Shown: positions 27,184 through 36,627, numbered from the stretch's first letter. The stretch: 64,000 nucleotides of DNA from Pseudomonas sp. ok272 (GCF_900109995.1 NZ_FOCB01000001.1:357970-421969), one strand, 5' to 3'. Notes: a model not told the origin generated them from the sequence alone. Program-made: numbers and translations.

Positions 27184-27363
27184 TACAGCGCTCCTAAAAA
27201 CCTGATACGCATTTCACTGGTGGAGTCATTTTCCCGCCCAGCCCCCCGAGGATTTGCATCCACTTCGAGCATGAGATTGGCCAGCGAACCGCTGATGACG
27301 GTTTTGAGATTTTCAGGTGGGGAGACTTGCGGATCACGCAAGCGCGGCCCAGTACATTCGTAA

Positions 27364-27395
27364 AACAAAGCCCACGGCAGGCCGTGGGCTTTGTT
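27364..27395 (-). terminator. Terminator/attenuator between braC and livH
   Basis: A 15-bp perfect stem (AACAAAGCCCACGGC / GCCGTGGGCTTTGTT) with a 2-nt loop, followed on the minus strand by TTTTA. Leaky termination here would make more binding protein than permease, as expected for such operons. Confidence 0.85.
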
Positions 27396-27416
27396 GGCAG
27401 TCAGTCAGGCAGCGCC

Positions 27417-28544
27417 TTACTGAGGCGAAGCTTCGGTTTTAGGTTTGCCGAAGTGCCACTGGTAGACCACGAACTTGAAGTCTTTCAGGTCGCCCTTGGC
27501 GTCATAGCTGATGTCGCCGGTCGGGGTCTTGAAGGTGCCCGCGTGGATGGCAGCTGCCACTTTGGCTGGGTCTTCGGACTTGGCCTGGGCGATACCCTGA
27601 GCGATCACTTCAACCGCCGAGTAGGACGGGAACACGAACGGGCCGCTTGGGTCTTCTTTCTTGGCCTTGAACGCGTCAGCCAGTGCAATGTTGGCAGGGT
27701 CCTGGTCGAACGACTTCGGCAGGGTCACCAGCAGGCCTTCGGAAGCGCCTTTGGCAATCTGCGAGATCGAGTCGTTGCCCACGCCTTCCGGGCCCATGAA
27801 CTTGGCTTTCAGGCCTTTTTCTTCGGCTTGGCGCAGGATCAGGCCCAGCTCTGGGTGGTAGCCGCCGTAGTAGACGAAGTCGACGTTGGCTTGCTTGAGC
27901 TTGGCGATGAGCGAGGAGAAGTCCTTGTCGCCGGCGTTGATGCCTTCGAACACGGCAACCTTGACGCCCTTGCCTTCAAGGGTGGTCTTGACGGCAGTGG
28001 CAATGCCTTCGCCGTATTGCTGCTTGTCGTGGATGACGGCAACGATCTTCGGCTTCACGTGGTCGGCAATGTAGTTACCGGCGGCAGGGCCCTGGGCGCT
28101 GTCCAGACCGATAGTACGGAAGATCATCTTGTAGCCCTTGGACGTGATTTCCGGGCTGGTGGCTGCTGGAGTGATCATGATCACGCCTTCGTCTTCGTAG
28201 ACGTCGGCAGCAGGCTGGGTAGAGCTGGAGCACAGGTGACCGACCACGAACTTGACGCCGTCGTTGACGACTTTGTTGGCCACGGCCACGGCTTGTTTTG
28301 GATCGCAGGCGTCATCGTATTCAACGGCGACGAGTTTCTTGCCGTCTACGCCGCCCTTGGCGTTGATTTGTTCGATGGCCATTTTGGCGCCGCTGAACTG
28401 CATGTCGCCGTACTGGGCTACAGGGCCGGTCTTAGGGCCGGCAATGCCGATCTTGATCGTGTCAGCTGCGAACGAATGGCTGGCGACCCCGGCCAGAACC
28501 ATAGCGGCAAACAGTTTGGAAATCTGCTTAGTAGCCTTATTCAT
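27417..28544 (-). CDS. braC: Periplasmic leucine/isoleucine/valine-binding protein BraC
   Basis: A 375-aa type I periplasmic binding protein with a Sec signal peptide ending SFAA (about 26). The mature start ADTIKIGIAGPKTGPVAQYG and VVGHLCSSSTQPAADVYEDE are characteristic of LivJ/BraC, with the Ser/Thr-rich loop that holds the amino-acid carboxylate. Two cysteines (CDPKQ and CSSS) may form the conserved disulfide. It delivers branched-chain amino acids to LivHMGF. Confidence 0.95.
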   Translation of the reverse strand: MNKATKQISKLFAAMVLAGVASHSFAADTIKIGIAGPKTGPVAQYGDMQFSGAKMAIEQINAKGGVDGKKLVAVEYDDACDPKQAVAVANKVVNDGVKFVVGHLCSSSTQPAADVYEDEGVIMITPAATSPEITSKGYKMIFRTIGLDSAQGPAAGNYIADHVKPKIVAVIHDKQQYGEGIATAVKTTLEGKGVKVAVFEGINAGDKDFSSLIAKLKQANVDFVYYGGYHPELGLILRQAEEKGLKAKFMGPEGVGNDSISQIAKGASEGLLVTLPKSFDQDPANIALADAFKAKKEDPSGPFVFPSYSAVEVIAQGIAQAKSEDPAKVAAAIHAGTFKTPTGDISYDAKGDLKDFKFVVYQWHFGKPKTEASPQ

Positions 28545-28895
28545 AGTGCTCCACTCTTACTGTTGTAGTTTTTATAGTTCTAGCGGCCTTGTGAGCTACA
28601 GAACCGGATCAGATATCTGGGATATCCTCGGAACTGCCCCTGGCAACTGTACCGGTACAGTGTAGAGCGCCGGTTGTTCGCTTGAAAAGCTGGCTGCTAG
28701 GGGCAAAACCCGGGGGTGTCGCTTTATTGAAAGAAAAAGACAGAATGGCGGCAGGATTGTGGCTGGGTGATAGCTCGTTTCAGCGGCAATCCTTGGCATT
28801 CCGGCGCTTTTCGTTCGGTATCGCATTTGAATCCGGGTTTTTCTGCCAGAGCACCGACGTTATGATTGCGCCGATTTCTTTTCCGGACAGGACCC
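28545..28895. other. 351-bp divergent intergenic region upstream of braC and the DUF2288 gene
   Basis: It carries the perfect palindrome at 28646-28661 described separately and, toward 28896, the DUF2288 upstream region. Possible small frames across it do not show coding character or ribosome sites. No riboswitch or RNA gene was recognised. Confidence 0.5.
28646..28661. promoter_or_regulatory. Perfect 16-bp palindrome ACTGTACCGGTACAGT, candidate operator
   Basis: It lies 101 bp upstream of the braC start in the divergent region. Perfect symmetry over 16 bp without spacer suggests a site for a dimeric regulator; GntR/MocR-type regulators use similar CTGTAC-like dyads, but this is only an analogy. 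The cognate regulator is not in the window. Confidence 0.5.
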
Positions 28896-29201
28896 ATGAC
28901 TCAAGAACCTAGCACCCTCTATGCCAAGCTGCTTGGAGAAACCGCATCTATTACCTGGAAGGAACTGGAACCGTTCTTCGCCAAGGGTGCCCTATTGTGG
29001 GTCGATTCTGACCTGGATTTGATCGCGGCCGCCGAGGCCGTAGCGCAAGACGAAGGCGAGAAAGTGGCCGCCTGGCTGGCCGCGGATAAACTCGCCAAGC
29101 TCTCTGAAACGCGGGCGTTGGATCTTTTCGAGCGTGATCCACCGCTGTGGGCGGTGGTGGTTTCGCCGTGGATTCTGATCCAGGAAAGAGCGCAGGCCTA
29201 A
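28896..29201 (+). CDS. DUF2288 domain protein
   Basis: A 101-aa acidic cytoplasmic protein (LYAKLLGETASITWKELEPF FAKGALLWVD...) matching DUF2288, a small family of unknown function common in gammaproteobacteria. ATG 28896 is chosen over 28866 because the family starts MTQEPSTLYAKL. It is monocistronic and followed by a GC-rich hairpin and a REP pair. Confidence 0.82.
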   Translation: MTQEPSTLYAKLLGETASITWKELEPFFAKGALLWVDSDLDLIAAAEAVAQDEGEKVAAWLAADKLAKLSETRALDLFERDPPLWAVVVSPWILIQERAQA

Positions 29202-29337
29202 ATGGTTGCACCGTGTTGGTGCTTATCGGGCGCTGACAAAAGTGTGTAGCGGGGTAGCGTGATGGCACGTTGCCGTAGAGAAACACCACAGAGCGTTTGG
29301 CGTCACGGTGACGTAAACGTCACGGGAACAGTTGATG

Positions 29338-29357
29338 GAGCGGCCTAAGGGCCGCTC
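29338..29357 (+). terminator. Hairpin downstream of DUF2288 gene
   Basis: GAGCGGCC-TAAG-GGCCGCTC with a short T-containing tail. It is preceded by another dyad (CGTCACGGTGACG, about 29301). Likely a terminator. Confidence 0.55.
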
Positions 29358-29410
29358 AATTGTTTCTGGATGTTGGAATACTGGTTTTTGTGGTGATTGG
29401 AGGGGCGTTT

Positions 29411-29494
29411 TCGCGAGCAGGCTCGCTCCCACGGTGTCGATGCCGAACACAACCTCTGTGAGCGACGCGAAGGTGGGAGCGAGCCTGCTCGCGA
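29411..29494. repeat. REPIN: inverted pair of REP sequences
   Basis: TCGCGAGCAGGCTCGCTCCC (from 29411) and its inverse GTGGGAGCGAGCCTGCTCGC (from 29473) face each other about 40 bp apart, forming a long cruciform-capable unit between the DUF2288 and FtsZ-like genes. The remaining bases of the 315-bp gap (29202-29516) hold only the hairpin at 29338. Confidence 0.85.
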
Positions 29495-29516
29495 TTGAGG
29501 GCCCAACGGTCTGATA

Positions 29517-31718
29517 TCAGACCGTGAACGTCTTGCCCGTGTGGTTATTGAGGGAAATAACCTTGGTCTTGCCGATGCGGTGACGGTAGATCTCGCGCAG
29601 GTACTTGATGGCTTTCTTCACGCAGTCGCGCGACAGGCGGATGTCGTTGATCGAGACAAACTTGTCCTTGTCGTTGATCAGCTCGCGGTACTTCTTCTCG
29701 TACATCGGCTTGATCGCGTACCAGTTGGTGTCGAGGATCTTCGCCGGGTTTTCGAACTCGTTGAGCAAATCGTCGATGCGATCTTCGTCGAAGTCTTCGC
29801 TGACGATGAAGTCCAGCATCGAGTTGTCCAGGGTTTCGTCGAAGCGATACGGGTTCTTCGCAAAGCAACGCTTGATGAACGCGACGATCAAGGTCAGGAA
29901 GTCGTCGGACAGGCACGGGCTCTTGGCGATCAGGGTGGTCAGCGACAAGTTGGCCGAGGCACCGATCACCAGTGCGTAGCGCTTGAGGGTGGTGTTGGGG
30001 AACAGGCTGTTGAGGTGGGTCTTCAACCGGTTCAGGTCCATGTAGGACAGCTTGTAGTCCTTGGGCAAGGACACAATCGACACGACCGACGAGCAGTTCT
30101 TGAAGAAGTGCAGGTCGTGCAGGGCCGCGGCGTCGTAGCCGGAGTTCTTGTACTGCTCGAGGGACGCACGATAGCGCTTGGACTCGATCGGCAGCAGGCT
30201 GATGCCTTCGATGGCCTGGGTCACCTTGTTGAAGTGCGGCAAGTCGATGGAGCGGAAGAACAGGTCATCGATGTTCAGGCGCTGCGGCTCTTTGTCGAAG
30301 ACCTTGAACTTGTCATTGCTGGGCGCTGGCTGCTCTGGCACAACCGATTCGGCGTAGGCAATCGCCACCGGGCCGGCCAGGCTCATGAACAGATCGTTGG
30401 CGTCCAGGCGAATGGTTTCGCCGATGTCGATGCCGGCCCGGCGGAAGTAGTTCTGGTCGTAGTCGGTGGTCACCGCCTGGGCCGTCAGAATGTTGAAGAT
30501 CTGCTGCGAGATGTATTGGTTGGCGTGCTTCTCCATGGCATTGACATCAATGTTCTGGATGTTGCCGTCATCGTTCTCTTCGGCGTAACGCATGATGTCG
30601 TTGGAGATCAGCATCATGGCGTTCCACGGGCGGATACGGCCCATGACGCTGGCTTCGCTGCTGTCTTCGTTGTCGAAGTTGTACGAGAAGTCCCACTCTT
30701 CTGACAGGTACTTGCACAGCAGGCGCCCGGCGTTGATATGCAGCGCCTCGGACATTTCACTGCGGTGATCGGAAATGTTCGGCAGCACGCAAATGCCGCT
30801 GGTGAAGATGGGCTCGAAGACGAAGGCGTGGCCGCTCTTGCTGTCGTGCTCGTCCATCGGCTTGGTGTCGAACGTCTTGTTCATGTACGAATGCTGCTGG
30901 GCCAGGCCGAACTCCGAGGCCATGCCCGAGCCAGTGCCGCCGCCGGCGCTGAAGATCGAGAAGTACAGGCGCGACTGGTTGGCCTTGATCCCGCAGCTGT
31001 CGATCAGGTAGGAGTGGATCATCTTCCAGTCTGGGCTGGAGAAACGCTGGGTGTCCTTGTTCAGGATGATCTTGGCCAGGTACTGGCCGAGGATCGGCGC
31101 GTTACCGGCGCCACCGGCGTGGACTTCCGAGAGGTCCATGATCTTCATCTTGCTGTAGTCGCGCAGGAAGCCGCTCTTCTCGCCCTTGCGCGAGAAGCGG
31201 ATGCGCCCGGCGATGTCCTTGTCCAGGTCACCCAGCATCACCAGCGGCTCGACCAGGAACACCGGCTTGGCCGTCTTGCCAGCACCGAGTTTGAGGTTGT
31301 TACGGATCCATTGCGCCGGGCTATAGCCCTTTTCGGCGTACTTCTTTTCCGGGTAGGCGCGGTCTTCGTTGTTGAACTCATTGAGGTAGAACTTGCGGGC
31401 GTTGTACACCAGCTCGGCGACGTCCAGCGCAATGTTCGAGCCGCAGCGGCCCAGGCCGATCAAGCACACCGAAGGAAACTCCTGCTCGCTGTGCTGTTCG
31501 TTGTCGCCCTCCAGGCGCGGCGGCTGCGGGAACACCATGTCGCGCAGGCCGTCGAGGTTGTCGAGGATGCGGTCGGTGTTGGTCTCGGTGAAGTACAGAT
31601 ACTGTTGAGTCGCCAGCGGGCGCGAGCTGGTCAATGGCTTCGAGTAGGCGGGTTTATCCATGGCGGCGCTGAGCGTCAGTTCGGATGCCGCGGGGGCTGG
31701 ATTGTTTTTAGAAGTCAT
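29517..31718 (-). CDS. FtsZ/tubulin-superfamily-like GTPase, 733 aa, function unknown
   Basis: Motifs follow the order of FtsZ/tubulin. Nucleotide-binding start: VCLIGLGRCGSNIALDV (84-100). T3-like loop: HAGGAGNAPILG (200-211). T4 signature: SAGGGTGSGMAS (257-268). Later: ISNDIMRYAE (371-380), comparable to FtsZ IPND. T7-like: IRLDANDLFMSLAG (436-449), with Asp439 and Asp442 in the positions of the catalytic acidic pair of FtsZ (VDFADV). A ~75-residue N-terminal extension and ~280-residue C-terminal region are extra; FtsZ is about 400 aa. No membrane segment is seen. It is not cell-division ftsZ (wrong length and context) and stands alone. GTPase or polymerising activity is inferred. Confidence 0.8.
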   Translation of the reverse strand: MTSKNNPAPAASELTLSAAMDKPAYSKPLTSSRPLATQQYLYFTETNTDRILDNLDGLRDMVFPQPPRLEGDNEQHSEQEFPSVCLIGLGRCGSNIALDVAELVYNARKFYLNEFNNEDRAYPEKKYAEKGYSPAQWIRNNLKLGAGKTAKPVFLVEPLVMLGDLDKDIAGRIRFSRKGEKSGFLRDYSKMKIMDLSEVHAGGAGNAPILGQYLAKIILNKDTQRFSSPDWKMIHSYLIDSCGIKANQSRLYFSIFSAGGGTGSGMASEFGLAQQHSYMNKTFDTKPMDEHDSKSGHAFVFEPIFTSGICVLPNISDHRSEMSEALHINAGRLLCKYLSEEWDFSYNFDNEDSSEASVMGRIRPWNAMMLISNDIMRYAEENDDGNIQNIDVNAMEKHANQYISQQIFNILTAQAVTTDYDQNYFRRAGIDIGETIRLDANDLFMSLAGPVAIAYAESVVPEQPAPSNDKFKVFDKEPQRLNIDDLFFRSIDLPHFNKVTQAIEGISLLPIESKRYRASLEQYKNSGYDAAALHDLHFFKNCSSVVSIVSLPKDYKLSYMDLNRLKTHLNSLFPNTTLKRYALVIGASANLSLTTLIAKSPCLSDDFLTLIVAFIKRCFAKNPYRFDETLDNSMLDFIVSEDFDEDRIDDLLNEFENPAKILDTNWYAIKPMYEKKYRELINDKDKFVSINDIRLSRDCVKKAIKYLREIYRHRIGKTKVISLNNHTGKTFTV

Positions 31719-31911
31719 TGTGCGCCATGTGCCTGGACTGGTTGGTTCGCGGGGTCGATATCATCGAGCCAGTGCGAAAGGAGTTCGCGACTTTACAGTG
31801 CGTTTTTTACCCTGGCGCAGGTGGTCAGCCTGAGCCTCGCCGGGGATGTTTTTTTCCTAAGTCATGTTGAATCGGCCAGTATTCGGCGATCTTTAATCAA
31901 AAAGAGGCGAA

Positions 31912-32808
31912 ATGATGGCAGCGCTACCTTCACTTGCGTTCGCGGGGATCGGCTTGATGGGGTTGCCGATGTGCCAGCGTCTATTGGCGGCGGGTTATCC
32001 GTTGACGGTGTGGAACCGCAATCCCGAGAAATGCGCCCCGTTGGTGGCGGCCGGAGCGCGGCGGGTCACTACCCCGGCCCAGTTGTGCGAGCACGCCGAT
32101 GTGGTGATGGTGTGCCTGGCCAATACCGAGGTGGTGCGTGAGGTGGTGTTCGCTGCCGATGGTGTGGCCAGCGGGGCGAAAGGTGGTCAGTTGTTGGTGG
32201 ATTTTTCCAGCCTTGAACCGACGGCGACCCGGGAAATGGCGGCGCAACTCGTACATCAGTGCGGCATGGGTTGGCTCGATGCGCCGGTGTCCGGTGGTGT
32301 GGCGGGGGCCGAGGCCGGGAGCCTGGCGATCATGGTCGGCGGTGAGTTGGCTGATCTGGAACGGGTGCGTGGCGCGCTATTGAGTGTCGGCCAGCGGGTC
32401 ACGCACATGGGGCCCGTCGGGGCAGGGCAGGTGACCAAGGCCTGCAATCAGATGATCGTGGCCTGTAACGCCCTGGTGATTGCCGAAGTGGTGGCGCTGG
32501 CCGAACGCTCCGGGGTGGATGCCCGTTTGTTGGCCGAGGCCCTGGGCGGCGGTTTTGCGGACTCCAGGCCGTTGCAGATTCTCGCCCCGCAAATGGCCGA
32601 GAGCCGTTTTGAGCCGGTGAAGTGGCACGTGCGCACCTTGCTCAAGGACCTGGACAGCGCAGTGAAATTTTCCCGCGAGCAAGGCTCGGCGACCCCGATC
32701 AGTGGCTTGGCCGCACAGCTGATGCGCTTGCATGGTGGCCAAGGCTTTCTGGAAAAAGATCCCGCGACGTTGATCCATCTATACCGCGAGCCAGGTTCAA
32801 AGGGCTGA
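31912..32808 (+). CDS. NAD(P)-dependent beta-hydroxyacid dehydrogenase
   Basis: A 298-aa dehydrogenase of the 3-hydroxyisobutyrate/tartronate semialdehyde reductase family. The cofactor site is FAGIGLMGLPMCQRLLAAGY, the substrate loop is DAPVSGGVAGAEAGSLAIMV GG, and the catalytic Lys lies in GAGQVTKACNQMIVA. ATG 31915 is better spaced from AGAGG than 31912, so the true product may be one residue shorter. Specific substrate unknown. Its 3' end overlaps the convergent MHYT-GGDEF-EAL gene by 110 bp. Confidence 0.88.
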   Translation: MMAALPSLAFAGIGLMGLPMCQRLLAAGYPLTVWNRNPEKCAPLVAAGARRVTTPAQLCEHADVVMVCLANTEVVREVVFAADGVASGAKGGQLLVDFSSLEPTATREMAAQLVHQCGMGWLDAPVSGGVAGAEAGSLAIMVGGELADLERVRGALLSVGQRVTHMGPVGAGQVTKACNQMIVACNALVIAEVVALAERSGVDARLLAEALGGGFADSRPLQILAPQMAESRFEPVKWHVRTLLKDLDSAVKFSREQGSATPISGLAAQLMRLHGGQGFLEKDPATLIHLYREPGSKG

Positions 32809-34984
32809 TGATCTGAACAGGGCGTCGCTGGTTGATTTCGTTCAATACCGGGCGCAGTTCGCTCAGTGGCACCGGGCGGCTCAACAGATAACCCTGGATG
32901 AAGTCGCAACCGAAGCGTTCGAGGAACTGGTACTGCTCCAGCGTCTCGACGCCTTCGGTGACCACTTGTAAATGCAGGGTATGCGCCATGACGATGATCG
33001 CCTGCACGATCTCCATGTCCTGGGTCGCCTTGGGGATGTCCTGGATGAACGAGCGGTCGATTTTCAGGGTGTTGAGCGGCAAGCGCTTGAGGTAGGCCAG
33101 GGACGAGTAGCCGGTGCCAAAGTCGTCGATTGACAGCGAAACGCCCAGCGCGCGGATCTGTCGTAACAGCACCAGGGTGTTGGCGATGTTGCCCATCAAG
33201 GCGTTCTCGGTCACTTCCAGCTCCAGCCGTTGTGGCGCCACCCCGGCGGTGCGCAGGGCGCTTTCGATTTCTTCGGCGAGTTCCTCGCGGGCCAGGTTGA
33301 GGGGGGAGCAATTGACGGTGATCTTCAGCGATTCGCAGCCGCCCCTGGACAGTTCGCTCAAGTCGGCACAGGCCCGGCGCAGGACCCAGTTGTCCAGTTC
33401 GGCAATCAGGCCATTGGCCTCGGCGATAGCAATGAAACGGTCGGGCACCAGCAAGCCATGGACCGGATGCTGCCAGCGGATCAGCGCTTCAAGCTTGGTC
33501 ACCTGGCCAGTCTTGAGGTCGCAGATTGGCTGGTAATACAGCATCAGGCCGGTTCCGTCGCGCAGCGCGTTGCGCAACTCTTCCTCCAGTTGCAGTTCCA
33601 TCGTGGCCCGGGTTTTGAGGTTGGCACTGAAAAAGTGCAGGCCGTTGCGACCATTGTCCTTGGACTGGTAGAGCGCCAGGTCTGCGTTCTTCAGCAACTC
33701 TTCGCATGTCTTGCCGTCGTCGGGATAGACGCTGATGCCAATACTGGTGGTCATGACCATGCGCCGGCCAGCCAGTTCGATGGGCTCTTTCATCTTGTGC
33801 ATGATGCGCTGGGCCATATGCCGTGCTTCGTCGCGGTCGTGCAGGGTGATGAGGATGCAAAACTCATCGCCGCCAAACCGCGCCACCACGTCTTCGTGGC
33901 TGCGGGTCGAACTCTTGATATGGGCGGCGATGACTTTGAGTAACTCGTCGCCAGCATCATGGCCGAGGCTGTCATTGATGCGCTTGAAGTGGTCGATGTC
34001 CAGAAACATGATGGCGAGCCTGCCGCCCTGAACGCTTTTTTCGATGAGCTTCTCGGCGAAGATCTGATTGAAGCCCCGGCGGTTGATCAGGTTGGTCAGC
34101 GCGTCGTAGTTCGCCGCTTGTTGCAGTGACATGCGGGCCTGATCCAATTGACTGAGCAGCGCGTTGACCCGGCGCAGGTCGTACTCCTTTTGCTGCAGCT
34201 TCTTGTCGGCCAGCGCGGCGCTGATGCTGCTGCCAATCACCAGTAGGGCAATCACGGCAATGGTCAGGCCCAGTTGCATGTGGTTGTTGTCCACCGCGAT
34301 CCGGGCTGCAACCCCTTCCGGGAGCACCAGGCGCATGGCCGCCATGCCGGTGAAGTGCATGCCGACAATCCCGGCGCCGAGGATCAGGCTGGCGGCGTAC
34401 TTGAGCAGTTGATGGAACATGCCGTTGCCGTTGCGCAGGTAATGCGAGAGCACCAGGGCGACGCCGCTGGCCAGGATCGCGATGACAATCGACAGCATGA
34501 ACAGCGTGGGTTCGAAGTAGGGCACGGCAGAGGAGCGCATGGCGGCCATGCCGGCGTAATGCATGGCGGCAATCCCCAGGCCGATACCGATGGAGGCTTG
34601 TACATACTGCCAGGGACGCAGTTCGGGGGCGCTCAAGGTGTTCATGGCCAGGAACGCGGCAATGAAGGCGATCAGCAAGGACAACAGGGTGATCGACAGG
34701 TCGTACTGGATGTCGATAGGGGCCTGGAAGGCCAGCATGCCGATGAAGTGCATGGCCCAGATGCCCCCCGCCAGACACGTCGCACCCACCCAGCGCCAGC
34801 GTCGTTGCGAGGTCGGATCTTCGGCATGGCCGGCCCGTTCGGCCATGCCTAGCGTGCCAAAACTGGCCGCGCAGGCCACCAGGTAGGCCAGCAACACCAA
34901 CAAGGAGTTATGACTGCAGTTGAGTACGACCTGTGCACTGCCCTGCGGCAGTTCGGTCAGGAAATGCAAGCCAAGCCACTCCAT
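32699..34984 (-). CDS. mucR: MHYT-GGDEF-EAL c-di-GMP protein, MucR-like
   Basis: A 761-aa inner-membrane protein. The MHYT sensor has three signatures (WAMHFIGM, AAMHYAGM, VGMHFTGM) over about seven helices (residues 1-240). GGDEF follows with intact RFGGDEF, then EAL with LEALIRW, IDDFGTGYSSLAYL and VVTEGVETLEQ. Both catalytic motifs are intact, so cyclase and phosphodiesterase activity are possible. MucR of P. aeruginosa has this architecture and links c-di-GMP to alginate; the symbol is by analogy. The last ~40 residues, antisense to the neighbouring dehydrogenase, are a non-homologous extension. Confidence 0.87.
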   Translation of the reverse strand: MEWLGLHFLTELPQGSAQVVLNCSHNSLLVLLAYLVACAASFGTLGMAERAGHAEDPTSQRRWRWVGATCLAGGIWAMHFIGMLAFQAPIDIQYDLSITLLSLLIAFIAAFLAMNTLSAPELRPWQYVQASIGIGLGIAAMHYAGMAAMRSSAVPYFEPTLFMLSIVIAILASGVALVLSHYLRNGNGMFHQLLKYAASLILGAGIVGMHFTGMAAMRLVLPEGVAARIAVDNNHMQLGLTIAVIALLVIGSSISAALADKKLQQKEYDLRRVNALLSQLDQARMSLQQAANYDALTNLINRRGFNQIFAEKLIEKSVQGGRLAIMFLDIDHFKRINDSLGHDAGDELLKVIAAHIKSSTRSHEDVVARFGGDEFCILITLHDRDEARHMAQRIMHKMKEPIELAGRRMVMTTSIGISVYPDDGKTCEELLKNADLALYQSKDNGRNGLHFFSANLKTRATMELQLEEELRNALRDGTGLMLYYQPICDLKTGQVTKLEALIRWQHPVHGLLVPDRFIAIAEANGLIAELDNWVLRRACADLSELSRGGCESLKITVNCSPLNLAREELAEEIESALRTAGVAPQRLELEVTENALMGNIANTLVLLRQIRALGVSLSIDDFGTGYSSLAYLKRLPLNTLKIDRSFIQDIPKATQDMEIVQAIIVMAHTLHLQVVTEGVETLEQYQFLERFGCDFIQGYLLSRPVPLSELRPVLNEINQRRPVQIISPLNLARGIDGSTSRDLFPESLGHHASASAVRPSH

Positions 34985-35280
34985 AGCATGTCCCGTCTCT
35001 GAGTCATTGCGCCCGCGCCATGAACGCTGGCGAATGATTGCAGTATAGAGGCCATCTACAGAGCGCAACCGATAGTGGCACATTGGCTCCAATGATTTTG
35101 CAATGGGCTCAAGAGCGTTTTGGAATAAGTTGAAGTGGCTGCCTGGGTGGTTGCCATCGGTGGGTATCAGCTTTACGAATCATTACAGACAACCCGGGCA
35201 GGCCTTACTAGATTGCAGGTTCCGGGCTCGGATGCTCTCGGCAGTGAAGCCCCTATAACAACAATAAAAGAGACGGACCC
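34985..35280. other. Divergent intergenic region, nothing specific seen
   Basis: About 296 bp between the divergent MucR-like and MFS genes. No strong hairpin or REP core was found. AATAAAAGAGACGG just before 35281 is a poor but usable ribosome site. Confidence 0.4.
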
Positions 35281-36627
35281 ATGCAGAACTCGACCCAAGC
35301 GGCGAATGCCTGGCGCATTCTGTTCTTGCTGTTCCTGGCCAACCTGTTCAATTTCTTCGATCGCTCGATTCCGGCGATCATCATCGAACCCATCCGCATG
35401 GAGTGGAACCTCAGCGATTTCCAGTTGGGGCTGGTCGGCACTGCATTTACCCTGGTGTATGCCATTGCTGGGCTGCCGCTGGGGCGGATGGCCGATAACG
35501 GGTCGCGCAGTAAGTTGATGGGCTGGGGCCTGGCGGTGTGGAGCGGGCTGACGGCGGTCAATGGCCTGGTGGGCAGTTTCTGGAGCTTCCTGATCGTGCG
35601 CATGGGCGTCGGCATTGGCGAGGCCAGTTACGCGCCGGCCGCCAACTCGCTGATCGGAGACCTGTTCCCGGCTCATCGCCGGGCACGCGCCATGGGGATT
35701 TTCATGCTCGGCCTGCCGCTTGGGCTGTTGCTGGCGTTCTTCACCATCGGCTGGATGGTCAAGACGTTCGACAGCTGGCGTGCACCGTTTTTCATCGCAG
35801 CGGTACCGGGGTTGATCCTCGCGGTATTCATGTTCTTCATCAAGGAGCCCCAGCGCGGTGCGGCGGAGTCGGTGCGCGTGTCCCAGGAGCGGGTGGATCG
35901 GCCGATTCGTCGTGTGCTGGCGATCCCGACGTTCCTGTGGCTGGTGATGGCTGGCCTGTGTTTCAACTTCGCCACGTATGCCTGCAACTCGTTCATGGTG
36001 CCGATGCTTCAGCGTTATTTCCTGTTGCCGTTGCATGAGGCCGCGGTGGCTACCGGGGTGATTGTCGGGGTGACTGGACTGTTTGGCCTGACGCTGGGCG
36101 GTTGGGTGGCCGACAAGATTCACCTGCGAGTGGCCAACGGCCGGCTGCTGTTCGCCGCGTTTAGTTTGATCATTTCAACCCTGTGCACGGCTTGGGCGCT
36201 GTATGCCGGGCGGATTGAGATCGGGGTGTTTGTCGCGGTGTTCAGTGTGGGGTGGTTGTTTGCCTACAACTTCTATACCTGCGTCTACACGGCGATCCAG
36301 GATGTGGTGGAGCCGCGCTTGCGGGCAACGGCGATGGCGTTGTTCTTTGCCGGTTTGTATCTATTGGGTGGCGGCTTGGGGCCGGTGGTGGTGGGCGGGT
36401 TGTCCGATCACTTCGCGAACACTGCGATGCTGGCGGCCGGCACGGAGCAGATGACTGAGGCGTTCAAGGCCGTTGGCTTGCACGATGCGTTGTATTTGGT
36501 CCCGGTCGCGTTGTTGCTGACCATGGTGTTTCTGGTCCTGGCGGCGCGTTGTTTTGTGCGCGATGCCAAGCGGATGAAGGATGGGCTGGTGGCGGTTGAG
36601 CCTGGGGGGGTAGCAGTGACTGCTTGA
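35281..36627 (+). CDS. MFS transporter, Spinster-like
   Basis: A 448-aa protein with 12 predicted helices. N-terminal LFLANLFNFFDRSIPAIIIE PIRMEWNLSD and the loop GLPLGRMADNGSRSKLMGW (motif A type) and RMGVGIGEASYAPAANSLI place it with the spinster-like (Spns) MFS group. Substrate unknown. It stands alone, divergent from the MucR-like gene. Confidence 0.88.
   Translation: MQNSTQAANAWRILFLLFLANLFNFFDRSIPAIIIEPIRMEWNLSDFQLGLVGTAFTLVYAIAGLPLGRMADNGSRSKLMGWGLAVWSGLTAVNGLVGSFWSFLIVRMGVGIGEASYAPAANSLIGDLFPAHRRARAMGIFMLGLPLGLLLAFFTIGWMVKTFDSWRAPFFIAAVPGLILAVFMFFIKEPQRGAAESVRVSQERVDRPIRRVLAIPTFLWLVMAGLCFNFATYACNSFMVPMLQRYFLLPLHEAAVATGVIVGVTGLFGLTLGGWVADKIHLRVANGRLLFAAFSLIISTLCTAWALYAGRIEIGVFVAVFSVGWLFAYNFYTCVYTAIQDVVEPRLRATAMALFFAGLYLLGGGLGPVVVGGLSDHFANTAMLAAGTEQMTEAFKAVGLHDALYLVPVALLLTMVFLVLAARCFVRDAKRMKDGLVAVEPGGVAVTA

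Noticed and set aside
29517..31718. Housekeeping cell-division ftsZ
   Set aside because: Length (733 aa), divergent loops and absence of ftsA/ftsQ/lpxC neighbours exclude it, although the GTPase motifs are similar.
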